Shown here piece after piece: positions 18,327-26,853 of a stretch of DNA of 64,000 nucleotides; position 1 is the first letter of the stretch; each line of letters starts with the position of its first letter. This DNA comes from Bacillus sp. N13C7 (GTDB taxonomy: Bacteria > Bacillota > Bacilli > Bacillales > Bacillaceae). The stretch lies in NCBI RefSeq assembly GCF_026790065.1, contig NZ_JALAMO010000013.1, positions 62,001 through 126,000 on the forward strand, written 5' to 3'. Position numbers and translations under genes: made by a program. The notes beneath the pieces are model-generated. The model had not been told where the DNA came from, searched no databases, and worked only from the letters and a program-made list of their open reading frames with translations.

Positions 18327-19364
18327 TCACATTTGATTCATCATCTGATACATAGGCAAGAGCATAGATAAATACACAATTAAGATCACTGCAGCAACAA
18401 ATCCATAAATCATCGGCTGAAGGATTCCTGTCCATTTTTGCGCCTTGTGTTCCAGCCTCTGCAATATGAATTGGCTATATGTGAAAAGCTCCCGATCCAG
18501 TCGGCCGCTCAGCTGGCCGTGAGATATGGCTTTTGAAAAATCAGCTTCATAAAAAGGGCTTTCACAAATAGCAGCTTCTATTGATTCACCAGCTTTTAGC
18601 CGTTCAATCACTTGTTCAGCTTCGCAGCGGTAGAAAGGGAGAAACGTTTGATGTTTAAATGCGTTAAGGCTGTCATAAATTGAGAGACCTGATTTTAAAA
18701 GGCTGCTTAGCTGCAAAGAAAAAAAGTAGCTGTTAAACAGCCTGACAAGATTTCCAATCAAAGGGATCCTGACACAAATAAGCATTTGCCGGGCAGGTGA
18801 TTTTTTCTTAAACACAAGCCAATAATAAAGGCCGATACCTGCTGCAAAAAGAGCTGCCAAAATAATCACAAGATCAATATGCTGAAAAAAAGAAAAAAGT
18901 ATGTCAGTTGAACGTGAGGTTTCCATATTCATCGATTGATAAATACCGGAAAACTGAGGAATAATGATGGACTGTAACATATAAAACATGACAGCGACCG
19001 TAAAGATGAGGAAAAGCGGATATCGCAGCACCCTTTTCACCTGGTCTGCCTGTGCAATTTTTCGTTTCAGCAGCTCTCCGCTCTGGATCATGGAGGCAGG
19101 CAGTTCACCATGCGTTTCAGCAAAGTAACAAATACCTACGGCTTCCTTATGAAATGACAAACTCTTTAGTACTTGATAAAACGGCGCCCCTTCCCTCAAA
19201 CGAGTGACTGCATCAATCAAATCAGCCACTTGCCTCTTATTCAGCTGGAGTTCCATCAGGCGTAAGCCATCCAGAAGCGTATACCCGCCCGCCGTCATTT
19301 CACCGAGCCGCTTCAATAACTGGGCTTGATCCTTTAACGGCCATGTTTTTCTAATCTGTTTCAT
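18327..19364 (-). CDS. comGB: Competence platform protein ComGB
   Basis: A 345-residue polytopic protein of the GspF/PilC family that anchors the pseudopilus and couples it to the ComGA motor. Two GspF-type repeats are visible, each followed by membrane helices (about 125-150, 170-195 and 320-343). The ATG after GGTGGGTTTATC overlaps the end of comGA by 14 bases. Confidence 0.93.
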   Translation of the reverse strand: MKQIRKTWPLKDQAQLLKRLGEMTAGGYTLLDGLRLMELQLNKRQVADLIDAVTRLREGAPFYQVLKSLSFHKEAVGICYFAETHGELPASMIQSGELLKRKIAQADQVKRVLRYPLFLIFTVAVMFYMLQSIIIPQFSGIYQSMNMETSRSTDILFSFFQHIDLVIILAALFAAGIGLYYWLVFKKKSPARQMLICVRIPLIGNLVRLFNSYFFSLQLSSLLKSGLSIYDSLNAFKHQTFLPFYRCEAEQVIERLKAGESIEAAICESPFYEADFSKAISHGQLSGRLDRELFTYSQFILQRLEHKAQKWTGILQPMIYGFVAAVILIVYLSMLLPMYQMMNQM

Positions 19365-20421
19365 GATAAACCCACCGGTCATAGTTGTTTGTCGTCAAGT
19401 AGCCAAGCGCAATTCCCTTTCTGATAATTTGCCGAAGTGTTTGATATTGATAATTTGCATGATTTCCTTTTGCCTCCTGGATACATTGCTGAAGATTTTT
19501 TCCGTACAGGAGCTCATAAACGCTTGCTCTCCTGGCGTTTCGTGACTGGCGGCAATACACCGATGAACATCTGTTTTCACAAAACGGGCAAGCCAAATCA
19601 ACTAAGCGCTGAGCCGCTATTGCAATGACAGTCTGTTCGATTTCATTCATATTGATGCCGAATTCAAGCAGCCTGTAAATTGCCCCCTTCGCATCTCTCG
19701 TATGAAGGCTCGTCAGCACCAGATGTCCAGTCAGCGCTGCCCGTACCGCAATTTTGGCTGTTTCCGCGTCTCTGATCTCACCTAAAATAATCATATCCGG
19801 GTCATGGCGCAAAATAGCCTTCAGCCCTGCGGAATATGTCACACCTGCTTTTTCATTCACCTGCACCTGAAGAACATCCTCGTCCCTTGTTTCAACAGGG
19901 TCCTCCAGTGTAACAATATTTCGATTAAAGTGTTTTTTTGCATATTGAACAAGAGAGTATAGTGTGGTCGTCTTCCCTGACCCAGTCGGCCCGGTAAAAA
20001 TGAGCATGCCGTGGGAATGTTTTAAAAATGAGAGTAAGGTGGCTCCTGTCTTCGGAAATAATGACAGCTTATCAATCGAAGGGATATTGTATTGAGGCAT
20101 CACTCTAATCACGAGGCTTTCTTCATTAATTGTGGGAAGCGTCGACATTCTTAAATGAACATTCCCCTCCTCAAGCTTTAACGTAAGCGAACCATTTTGC
20201 GGCTTTCGTCTTTCCCCTATGTCCATCGCTGAGAGGAATTTAAAATGTGAAATGAGCCTTACACACTCTTCTTTTTTCATATTCCTTTTTTTCAGCAAGG
20301 CATGGTCAACCCGAAAATGAATGGTGGCGTCCCGCTCCCTCGGCACAATGTGAATATCAGAAGCCTTTGTTATATATGCCTCTTCTATCAAGGTTCTGCT
20401 GATTTTTTCTATTGAATCCAA
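19351..20421 (-). CDS. comGA: Competence assembly ATPase ComGA
   Basis: A 356-residue GspE/PilB-type ATPase that drives pseudopilus assembly and also inhibits growth in competent cells. It shows Walker A FTGPTGSGKTTT, the Asp box LEDPVE, Walker B MIILGEIRD and the His box TSLHTRDA. The TTG start follows AAGGAGAGGGAATCAAA. A Cys cluster near 270-290 (CPFC and nearby Cys) is like the zinc-binding loop of related ATPases. First gene of comG. Confidence 0.95.
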   Translation of the reverse strand: MDSIEKISRTLIEEAYITKASDIHIVPRERDATIHFRVDHALLKKRNMKKEECVRLISHFKFLSAMDIGERRKPQNGSLTLKLEEGNVHLRMSTLPTINEESLVIRVMPQYNIPSIDKLSLFPKTGATLLSFLKHSHGMLIFTGPTGSGKTTTLYSLVQYAKKHFNRNIVTLEDPVETRDEDVLQVQVNEKAGVTYSAGLKAILRHDPDMIILGEIRDAETAKIAVRAALTGHLVLTSLHTRDAKGAIYRLLEFGINMNEIEQTVIAIAAQRLVDLACPFCENRCSSVYCRQSRNARRASVYELLYGKNLQQCIQEAKGNHANYQYQTLRQIIRKGIALGYLTTNNYDRWVYHETD

Positions 20422-20482
20422 TTTGATTCCCTCTCCTTTCAATGCGTATTGTAGAAAAAGAACGACAGGTAATCAAACGGAG

Positions 20483-20527
20483 AAAAATTGATTTCCTAAA
20501 AGTGTTATGTACCGAAAAATCAATTTC
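20483..20527 (-). promoter_or_regulatory. Candidate ComK box upstream of comGA
   Basis: Two AT-boxes of the form AAAA-N5-TTTC occur at 20483-20495 and 20515-20527, separated by 19 bases. The consensus is AAAA-N5-TTTT with set spacings, so each has one mismatch. Position 60 to 105 bases upstream of the start fits ComK activation of comG. Confidence 0.6.
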
Positions 20528-20587
20528 TGCTGGCAAGAAAGACCATTTCAGCTAAATGTACCTGCTTGATTTCATTCTTTTTCTCAA

Positions 20588-20621
20588 TAAAAAAGCAGGC
20601 ATGATGATCACATGCCTGCTT
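20588..20621 (-). terminator. Terminator after CBS pseudogene
   Basis: AAGCAGGCATG and its complement form an 11-bp stem around a short loop, with a T run on the minus-strand side. Confidence 0.8.
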
Positions 20622-20635
20622 CACTCCATCTTGCA

Positions 20636-21045
20636 TTATGCTGATTTAGAAATTACACTTAATGCTTCTCCGGCTTTTTGGTCAGTATTTTTCTCAATGG
20701 AAAGATCACCCAACGCAATAATACCGGCAATTCGTTCATTTTCAAGAATCGGTAAACGGCGGATTTGGTGCTCTGCCATAATCTGACCCGCTTCTTCAGC
20801 AGACATATCAGGATGGCCTGATACGATGTCAGCGCTCATGATGTCACTTGCTTTTGCATTCATCTGATTTTCAGCTAAGCATCTCGTCACAATATCCGAT
20901 CAGAAACAATCCCCTGAAGTCTGCCATTTTCACAGATTGGAATAGAACCGACATTGGAGCCTCTCATCTTTTTCGCTAGTGCCGTGATTGAAGCGCTTGG
21001 TTCACAGCATTCTACATTCTTTGTCATGATGTCTCTTATTTTCAT
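20636..21045 (-). pseudogene. Frameshifted two-CBS-domain protein (YhcV-like)
   Basis: The minus-strand ATG at 21045 follows GGAGGAATGGGA with ideal spacing and opens MKIRDIMTKNVECCEPSASI, a typical CBS domain start. The frame stops at a TGA (20889-20887) after GIVSDRIL. Shifting one base near 20894-20898 (CGGAT read as CGGGAT) restores GIVSDRDIVTRCLAEN and the second CBS domain with IVSGHPDMS, HQIRRLPI and GIIALGDLS. The repaired reading has 136 codons and resembles B. subtilis YhcV. CBS pairs bind adenine nucleotides. It is either a recent loss-of-function mutation or a sequencing error. Confidence 0.85.
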
Positions 21046-21099
21046 TCCCATTCCTCCTTTACCGTATTCTTTATCCGTTGCTCAAAAAATCAAACAGCC

Positions 21100-22053
21100 C
21101 TACAGTATCTGCCTTTTTCGAGATTTCTTTTTCTCCTTCCGTTCCTGCAGCATATCTCCCGTCCAGCCTTTTTTCTTCAAATATAAGTAGATCAGGACCG
21201 TAGAAGTAATAATCAATAAGAGAGAAAAGAGATACCCGTATTTCCAATTCAGCTCAGGCATTACCGAAAAGTTCATGCCCCAAAGGGCCCCCAGAGCTGT
21301 AATCGGCGTAAATAGCGTCGTAAAAATAGTCAGCGCTTTTACAATTTCGTTTCCCCTATGCGAGGTAATGACTTCCTCTGAATGCAGCAGATTGTTAAGC
21401 TCCCCTTCAAATTCGCTGATGTATGTAAACCCCCTGTCAATTTTCAGGTCTGTCCGCTGATAATCCTTTTTTCCTTCATTTTGAGGCAAAAAGGTTTCTT
21501 TCAACGCCATTTCAATTTTTTTGGCGCTTAGGATTAAGTTTTTCCAGATCATCAGTTCATGGCGCAGGAGATGGACGCGGTTTAAAATGCTTTTGCTATT
21601 GTCGTCTTTGATTTGCCATCGGAGCGTTCTCAGCTTTACTTCAAATTCATCAACACCGATTAAATATGCATTCATTAGTTCACCGAGAAGAATCAAAAAC
21701 CCCTCAATGGCATTGTCCGCTCTTTCCATTTGCCGGACAACCTCTTTTCCCTTAATCCCCTTCAAAATCGAGAAGTCAAAGTTAATCGTAAAAAAATATT
21801 GCCTGGTAATATAAAAGTGAAAAACGGTATGGTCTTTTTCCTCATCAATTCCCTGATCATATATGATCGAGCCAAATACCGCTTCATTTTCCGTTTCAGT
21901 CGTATCTACGCGCAAAAAATTAATATGATGGTTATTTTCAAACCACTTTTCACATTGAGGCCAGTGAGAAAAATGGATCAGATCTCTTGCCTTATCTCTT
22001 TCCTGAGGCCCCATTTGGTACCAAAACCAATCCTTTCCCGTATGTGCCTTCAT
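21100..22053 (-). CDS. yqxL: CorA-type divalent cation transporter YqxL
   Basis: The 317-residue CorA-family protein has a large cytoplasmic N-terminal domain and two C-terminal membrane helices. The pore signature GMN is present in ALWGMNFSVMPELN before the last helix, and the basic tail KKKGW...RKEKKKSRKR follows. It likely mediates magnesium (or cobalt) flux. The ATG after GGAGGAGCTTGAC is preferred to an earlier in-frame TTG. It is divergent from yqhB and lies just upstream of the CBS pseudogene. Confidence 0.88.
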   Translation of the reverse strand: MKAHTGKDWFWYQMGPQERDKARDLIHFSHWPQCEKWFENNHHINFLRVDTTETENEAVFGSIIYDQGIDEEKDHTVFHFYITRQYFFTINFDFSILKGIKGKEVVRQMERADNAIEGFLILLGELMNAYLIGVDEFEVKLRTLRWQIKDDNSKSILNRVHLLRHELMIWKNLILSAKKIEMALKETFLPQNEGKKDYQRTDLKIDRGFTYISEFEGELNNLLHSEEVITSHRGNEIVKALTIFTTLFTPITALGALWGMNFSVMPELNWKYGYLFSLLLIITSTVLIYLYLKKKGWTGDMLQERKEKKKSRKRQIL

Positions 22054-22196
22054 GTCAAGCTCCTCCAAACTTTAGTTCTTTCATTATTTAATTGCCCAAG
22101 AAAGGCATCGCTAAACCAGTCAGCCGCTTCAACACATGTTTTGTGACCATTTTCCGGTGGTATGGAATGTAGAAAGACATCGGAAAAGGGAGGTGC

Positions 22197-23525
22197 ATGC
22201 CTTCCTTGGAGAAGGCAGTTGTTGTGGAATTTGTCAACTTACTAGCAGTCGCTATTCTTATTTTGTTAACAGGATTTTTTGTCGCCGTAGAATTTTCAAT
22301 TGTAAAAGTGCGGCGTTCCAGAATTGATCAGCTTGTCGCAAAGGGAAAGAAAGGTGCAAAAGCGGCAAAGCATGTCATTACTCACCTTGATGAATATTTG
22401 TCAGCCTGCCAGCTGGGCATCACAGTCGCAGCTTTAGGACTGGGCTGGCTTGGGGAACCGACTGTGCAAACCCTGCTTCGGCCGCTTTTCCATAAAGCAG
22501 GCTTAAACGAATCGCTTACCCACCTTCTTTCACTTGTCATCGCCTTTTTGGCTGTGACATATTTAAATGTTGTCATCGGGGAGCTGGCGCCAAAGAGCTT
22601 CGCTATTCAAAAAGCAGAGAGCATTACCTTGATGTTCGCCAAGCCGCTTATTTGGTTTTATAGGCTCATGTTTCCATTCATTTGGCTGCTGAACCACTCT
22701 GCCCGGTTAATTACAGGGGCCTTCGGACTAAAGCCGGCATCAGAGCATGAGCTGGCATATACGGAGGAAGAACTGCGGGTTCTTTTGGCTGAAAGCTATA
22801 AAAGCGGTGAAATCAGAAAAAGCGAATTAAAATACATGAATAATATCTTCACCTTTGATAAACGAATGGCAAAGGAAATCATGGTGCCTCGAAATGAGAT
22901 GGTCAGCCTGTCACTTGAGGATGACTCAATTCCAAACCTGCAGGAAACAGTCAAGCAAACAAAATATACACGGTACCCGGTTGTAAGAGAAGATAAAGAT
23001 AACGTCATTGGCGTCATCAATATGAAAGAAGTGCTGTTTTCAATGCTGTCGAAAAACTTTTCACTCAACAAGCAGCAAATTGAACCTTTCATTCAGCCTG
23101 TTATTCATGTCATTGAGACGATTCCTGTTTATAAATTACTGCTGAAAATGCAAAAGGAACGCACCCATATGGCGATTCTCATTGATGAATATGGCGGGAC
23201 TTCCGGTTTGGTTACTGTCGAGGATATTATCGAAGAAATTGTAGGAGAAATCCGTGATGAATTTGACGCGGATGAAGTGCCTCATATTCGCGAGCTCGGA
23301 AAGGATCACTTCTTGCTAAATGCAAAATTATTAATCAGTGATGTAAACAACCTGCTTGGAACAGATTTAGCTGACGCAGAAGTGGACACCTTGGGCGGCT
23401 GGTTTCTGACACAAAACATAGACGCAGAGCCTGAAAGTGTCATTGAATATGACGGCTACTCTTTTAAGGTAAAAGACATTGACAGCCACCACATTTTATT
23501 TATAGAAGTTAAAAAAGCTGAATAG
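22197..23525 (+). CDS. yqhB: CNNM/CorC-type membrane protein YqhB
   Basis: A 442-residue UPF0053 protein: a DUF21 membrane domain (about 10-190), two CBS domains (about 215-335, with [22 protein letters not shown] and [20 protein letters not shown]) and a C-terminal CorC_HlyC transporter-associated domain. Related proteins control magnesium efflux or tolerance. It is divergent from the CorA-type yqxL, so both may serve cation balance. GGGAGG is close to the ATG, so a TTG three codons later is a possible start. Confidence 0.88.
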   Translation: MPSLEKAVVVEFVNLLAVAILILLTGFFVAVEFSIVKVRRSRIDQLVAKGKKGAKAAKHVITHLDEYLSACQLGITVAALGLGWLGEPTVQTLLRPLFHKAGLNESLTHLLSLVIAFLAVTYLNVVIGELAPKSFAIQKAESITLMFAKPLIWFYRLMFPFIWLLNHSARLITGAFGLKPASEHELAYTEEELRVLLAESYKSGEIRKSELKYMNNIFTFDKRMAKEIMVPRNEMVSLSLEDDSIPNLQETVKQTKYTRYPVVREDKDNVIGVINMKEVLFSMLSKNFSLNKQQIEPFIQPVIHVIETIPVYKLLLKMQKERTHMAILIDEYGGTSGLVTVEDIIEEIVGEIRDEFDADEVPHIRELGKDHFLLNAKLLISDVNNLLGTDLADAEVDTLGGWFLTQNIDAEPESVIEYDGYSFKVKDIDSHHILFIEVKKAE

Positions 23526-23552
23526 CCCAGGGGAGGCTGTTCAGCTTTTTTA
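23511..23552 (+). terminator. Terminator after yqhB
   Basis: AAAAGCTGAA and TTCAGCTTTTTT form a stem spanning the yqhB stop codon, followed by a T run. Confidence 0.8.
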
Positions 23553-23584
23553 CAGGATGATCATGACTGATTAAACAACGCACA

Positions 23585-24421
23585 TTATGACTCTTCTATC
23601 TTAAATCCTTTATTGGCCAGGGCTTTCGCAAGACTTTGCTCGGTTTTCACATTCGAAAAATCCAGACCCAGCTTCACCACAGTTTGGGCAATTTCTGGCC
23701 TGATTCCTGAAATAATCGTCTCGATCCCGAGCAGCTTCGTGCTATCAATCACTTTAAAAATTTGATAGGCCACCATTGTATCAACGATGGGAACGCCCGA
23801 AATATCTAAAAATAAATACGAGAGCTTTAGCTCTGAGCACTGCTGCAGCACCGACTCCAAAATCGTCCTCGCTCTGTACGTGTCAATTTCACCGACAAGC
23901 GGAAGAATCCCTATCCCCTCAGTAATCGGCATAATGGGCGCACTCAATTCATTAATCATTTCTCTTTGAGCGTTTAATTGTATCATGGTCACCTGGTGAT
24001 ATTCTTCCGTAAAGACTTCAATGATCTTATCAATGTTTTGATTCAAGATCCGGCTCCACTCATAAAAGTCCTGAATGCTGATTTCTTGAGAAGAGGCTTC
24101 GCTGAATTTCTGAATCCATTCAAACATGATGTGCCTGAAGGCGTTAAACTGGCCGACACTTTCTGTTACCGTCACTTCATGAACGGCACGGTCTCTGGCG
24201 CACTGAAGAGACCATCGATTAAGCTCGTCCTTTACGTTTTCTTTTCTAAGGGATTTTGCTACGATGGTCACCAATAATTCATGCTGGTCTTTTAACTTTT
24301 GTTCTAGTTTTGGCTGATCTTTCGCTGAATACAGCCAGCTGCCTTTTGACGTACAAACTTCCAGCCATTGCTGCGTGATATCTTCTTTGTGCTCTGTTAA
24401 GTGCTGATCAAGAGCTATCAT
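23585..24421 (-). CDS. rsbRD: Stressosome protein RsbRD (YqhA)
   Basis: A 278-residue RsbR paralogue. The N-terminal half (1-150) is a non-haem globin-like sensor domain that protrudes from the stressosome. The C-terminal STAS domain (about 165-275) contains GEIDTYRARTILE and VPIVDTMVAYQ with the Thr phosphorylated by RsbT, and SGIRPEIAQTVV with the second site. It regulates sigma-B activation by environmental stress. AGGAGG is 12 bases from the ATG, a long spacing. Confidence 0.92.
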   Translation of the reverse strand: MIALDQHLTEHKEDITQQWLEVCTSKGSWLYSAKDQPKLEQKLKDQHELLVTIVAKSLRKENVKDELNRWSLQCARDRAVHEVTVTESVGQFNAFRHIMFEWIQKFSEASSQEISIQDFYEWSRILNQNIDKIIEVFTEEYHQVTMIQLNAQREMINELSAPIMPITEGIGILPLVGEIDTYRARTILESVLQQCSELKLSYLFLDISGVPIVDTMVAYQIFKVIDSTKLLGIETIISGIRPEIAQTVVKLGLDFSNVKTEQSLAKALANKGFKIEES

Positions 24422-24506
24422 CTTAATGAGTTACCTCCTGTTTTGAAAATGTTTCGCTACATATGTATAACGCGCCTGCCTTTACACATACTATGTTTAC
24501 ATTCAA

Positions 24507-24577
24507 TGGGCTATAGCCAAGCGGTAAGGCAATGGACTTTGACTCCGTGATCGTTGGTTCGAATCCAGCTAGCCCAG
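24507..24577 (+). tRNA. tRNA-Gln (anticodon UUG)
   Basis: A full cloverleaf can be folded: acceptor TGGGCTA / TAGCCCA plus discriminator G, D-arm AGCC...GGC, anticodon stem ATGGA / TCCGT with loop CTTTGAC giving anticodon TTG, and T-arm GGTTCGAATCC. The anticodon stem contains a T-G wobble pair. No CCA is encoded. It stands alone between rsbRD and mgsR, opposite in strand to both. Confidence 0.95.
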
Positions 24578-24590
24578 TTTCTGAACAGGT

Positions 24591-24642
24591 GAAAAACCGA
24601 AGATAAGCTGATTCATATAAATCAGCGGATCTTCGGTTTTTC
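24591..24642. terminator. Bidirectional terminator, tRNA-Gln/mgsR
   Basis: A long stem GAAAAACCGAAGAT / ATCTTCGGTTTTTC with an inner GCTGATT / AATCAGC pair lies between the tRNA and the mgsR stop. Confidence 0.85.
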
Positions 24643-24643
24643 A

Positions 24644-25024
24644 TCATGCAGATTGATGAACCGTTTTCTTCTTCGATAACTTCAACAGTTCTCCCGGATT
24701 ATAACCGATCACCAGCTTTTTGTTGTCCACAAGAATCGGACGACGCAAAAGCTTCGGCTTCTCAATTAACAGTTCAAGCACTTCATTTACCGTCATCTCT
24801 TCGATGTTTAAATTTAAATTTTTGAAGGTCTGGCTTCTTGTCGCTAAAATTTCATCAATTCCTTCTGTCGTTAAGGATAAAATATACTTTAATTCTTCTA
24901 CTGTCGGGGTTTCTCTGAATAAGTGCCGTTCGTTAAAGTCGATTTGATGCGCTTTGAGCCAATGTTTAGTTTTTCGGCATGACGTGCAGCTAGGGTATGA
25001 GTAAAAAGTTAATTGTTGTTCCAT
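24644..25024 (-). CDS. mgsR: Spx-like stress regulator MgsR (YqgZ)
   Basis: A 126-residue ArsC/Spx family protein with the redox-sensing CTSC motif (Cys13 and Cys16) near the N-terminus, then a helical insert and RRPILVDNKKLVIGYNPGE near the end. Like Spx it modulates transcription by binding RNA polymerase alpha; MgsR controls a subset of sigma-B genes after ethanol or heat stress. The ATG follows GAGGAGGAAAAACGA. The sigma-B promoter upstream fits this role. Confidence 0.93.
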   Translation of the reverse strand: MEQQLTFYSYPSCTSCRKTKHWLKAHQIDFNERHLFRETPTVEELKYILSLTTEGIDEILATRSQTFKNLNLNIEEMTVNEVLELLIEKPKLLRRPILVDNKKLVIGYNPGELLKLSKKKTVHQSA

Positions 25025-25064
25025 TCGTTTTTCCTCCTCAGTTAACCATCTCTTTGTAGAATAA

Positions 25065-25090
25065 CTACCCCGATCATTTTTTCTTTAAAC
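25065..25090 (-). promoter_or_regulatory. Sigma-B promoter of mgsR
   Basis: On the minus strand GTTTAA (25090-25085), a 14-base spacer and GGGTAG (25070-25065) match the sigma-B consensus GTTTaa-N13-15-GGGtAt at nearly every position, 41 bases before the mgsR start. Confidence 0.88.
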
Positions 25091-25254
25091 CATTTACAGA
25101 ACTTTTTTTCGGATTATTTTCAAAAAGTTATTCATATAATAGAAAGCACGACCAAAGGAAAAATTCCATATGTATAACAATAATGAAAATGTTTACATTT
25201 CTAGGTGGGATCTATTATAATAACAGTCAGAGGGACTCTCGGGAGGGGATAAAA

Positions 25255-25500
25255 ATGAATCGCATGTTCCGGGTGTTAGGATTTTGGACAGGAATTTTTG
25301 CAGTCATGTTTTATTTGGGTGATATGAAAGATGCTTCCCTTTTATTTTTTGGACAGACGATCTTATTTGTATTCCTATCGTATTTGAATTTAACTGAACG
25401 CATGTATATTTATATTTTTGGCGCTTATTTAACGATTTTCTTTGCCGGCTTTACATATTACTCGATTTTTATTATGGTGCCCGGCGGCGGAGGTCATTAA
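25255..25500 (+). CDS. yqgY: Small membrane protein YqgY
   Basis: An 81-residue protein of the DUF2626 type with three hydrophobic helices (about 7-22, 28-44, 50-73) and a C-terminal tail ending GGGGH. The start ATG follows GGGAGGGGATAAAA; an in-frame extension upstream lacks a site. Function unknown. A bidirectional terminator separates it from yqgX. Confidence 0.82.
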   Translation: MNRMFRVLGFWTGIFAVMFYLGDMKDASLLFFGQTILFVFLSYLNLTERMYIYIFGAYLTIFFAGFTYYSIFIMVPGGGGH

Positions 25501-25504
25501 ATGC

Positions 25505-25541
25505 AAAAAGAGACAAACCTTATCGGTTTGTCTCTTTTTTT
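25505..25541. terminator. Bidirectional terminator, yqgY/yqgX
   Basis: AAAAAGAGACAAACC and GGTTTGTCTCTTTTTTT form a perfect stem around TTATC. Confidence 0.88.
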
Positions 25542-26175
25542 ACAATGAAAACCCATTTAAAAATGGATTTTGGTCCTGCTCAGTCCGCACATCTGTTTCA
25601 GGGCCATGGCCGCTTAACACCAGCGTGTGCTCCGGCAGCGTAAGCAGCTTTTCATGGATGGACGTCAGCAGCGTTTCTTGATTGCCGCCTATTAAATCCG
25701 TACGCCCTATGCCGCCTTGAAACAGGACATCTCCGGAAATCACCAGGTCAGCATCCTTCACATAGTAAGAAACACTGCCTGGCGAATGTCCCGGCGTAAA
25801 TAATGTTTCCAAATGAAACGGGCCTATATTCAGTTCGCCGTCTCCTTCAATCAGATGATCTGCAGGCTTAGCTGTAACTTCTATCCCTCTCAGCATGCCT
25901 GATCCGTTTAAAGAGGCATCCGTAAGCCAATTCTTTTCATTCTGATGCAGATAAACAGGGATATCCCATTTTTCTCTCACTTCATCCAGTGCCCCAATAT
26001 GGTCAAAATGGGCATGTGTAAGCAAAATGGCTAAAGGGGTCAGCCCTTTTTCTTTTATGTATTGATTGATTTTATTTCCTTCGCCGCCCGGATCAAAAAT
26101 CAGGCATTGATCATCATTAATCAAAAAATATGCGTTCGCTTGAATCGGCCCTACTGGCATTCGTCTCCATTTCAC
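25540..26175 (-). CDS. yqgX: Metallo-beta-lactamase fold hydrolase YqgX
   Basis: A 211-residue glyoxalase II-like hydrolase. The zinc-binding motif THAHFDH (HxHxDH) is followed by TPGHSPGS, SGDVLF and SGHGPETD, which supply the other ligands. Such proteins hydrolyse thioesters of low-molecular-weight thiols; in Bacillus bacillithiol would be the candidate. The GTG start follows AGAGGTGATACAA; the longer reading upstream has no site. Confidence 0.88.
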   Translation of the reverse strand: MKWRRMPVGPIQANAYFLINDDQCLIFDPGGEGNKINQYIKEKGLTPLAILLTHAHFDHIGALDEVREKWDIPVYLHQNEKNWLTDASLNGSGMLRGIEVTAKPADHLIEGDGELNIGPFHLETLFTPGHSPGSVSYYVKDADLVISGDVLFQGGIGRTDLIGGNQETLLTSIHEKLLTLPEHTLVLSGHGPETDVRTEQDQNPFLNGFSL

Positions 26176-26331
26176 TTGTATCACCTCTTTCTGTTTTATG
26201 CTCCTATTATGAGGGTTTTTGAAAAAAGATTCAAACAATCGCAATGAAAACGCTATCGACAAACATTTAAAAAACAGGTAGAATAAAAATGGAAAGAATT
26301 GCAGGTTTTTCAATGTAAAGGGGGCTGCGTA

Positions 26332-26505
26332 ATGTTACTTGTCGTGATTTTCGGCCTTGTCGCTCTTTTCGCTTTATGGGGAGTCTTGCGTTCTGTTAAA
26401 AATAGAAACATACTTGGATTTTTGTTAGCCGGAGCCACCTTATTTGTCTTTGGCTGGTTTACAGTGATGACCGTGATAAACAGCGGATATCCAACCGCAC
26501 ATTAA
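26332..26505 (+). CDS. yqgW: Two-helix membrane protein YqgW
   Basis: A 57-residue protein with two hydrophobic segments (about 1-20 and 27-48) joined by the basic loop RSVKNRN. It matches the small DUF2759-type family of Bacilli. Function unknown. ATG follows AAAGGGGG with a seven-base spacer. Confidence 0.78.
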   Translation: MLLVVIFGLVALFALWGVLRSVKNRNILGFLLAGATLFVFGWFTVMTVINSGYPTAH

Positions 26506-26538
26506 AACCTGTATCCAATTGGATACAGGTTTGTTTTT
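26504..26538. terminator. Bidirectional terminator, yqgW/yqgV
   Basis: AAACCTGTATCCAATTGGATACAGGTTT is a perfect palindrome with T runs on the yqgW side and A runs on the other. Confidence 0.85.
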
Positions 26539-26851
26539 ATTGCTGTAAATGTTTATTGACACTTTCTATTTTGCTTTCAAGTGTCGTTTTTTTGTCACGC
26601 CTGTCATCGATGCGGATGTTTGTTGCCACTCTATGCAGCCCTTTTTGAAACGGTGCTTCGTGAATGGCCTGGATGACTGTGAAAAGGTCACTGAGTTCTC
26701 CCTCGATCAGCGTATTCATCGGTGTCAGCTGATATTTGATTTTTCCTTCAGCTTGATATCCTTCTAAAATCTTTTGCACATCGGCCACGTAAGCACTGAC
26801 ACTAGGTGTTTCCGTTCCGATTGGGATAATGGTTACATCTGCAATAGCCAT
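26537..26851 (-). CDS. yqgV: MTH1187/thiamine-binding-like protein YqgV
   Basis: A 104-residue ferredoxin-like fold protein of the DUF77/MTH1187 family: MAIADVTIIPIGTETPSVSA at the N-terminus, YQLTPMNTLIEG in the middle and RVATNIRIDDRRDKK near the end. Related proteins bind thiamine or its pyrimidine precursor. It follows yqgU with two bases between them, and its AGGAGA site lies inside the yqgU end. Confidence 0.82.
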   Translation of the reverse strand: MAIADVTIIPIGTETPSVSAYVADVQKILEGYQAEGKIKYQLTPMNTLIEGELSDLFTVIQAIHEAPFQKGLHRVATNIRIDDRRDKKTTLESKIESVNKHLQQ

Positions 26852-26853
26852 CG

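Noticed and set aside
24423..24647. Minus-strand open frame through the tRNA-Gln gene
   Set aside because: It reads the complement of the tRNA and its terminator; no ribosome site and no similarity.
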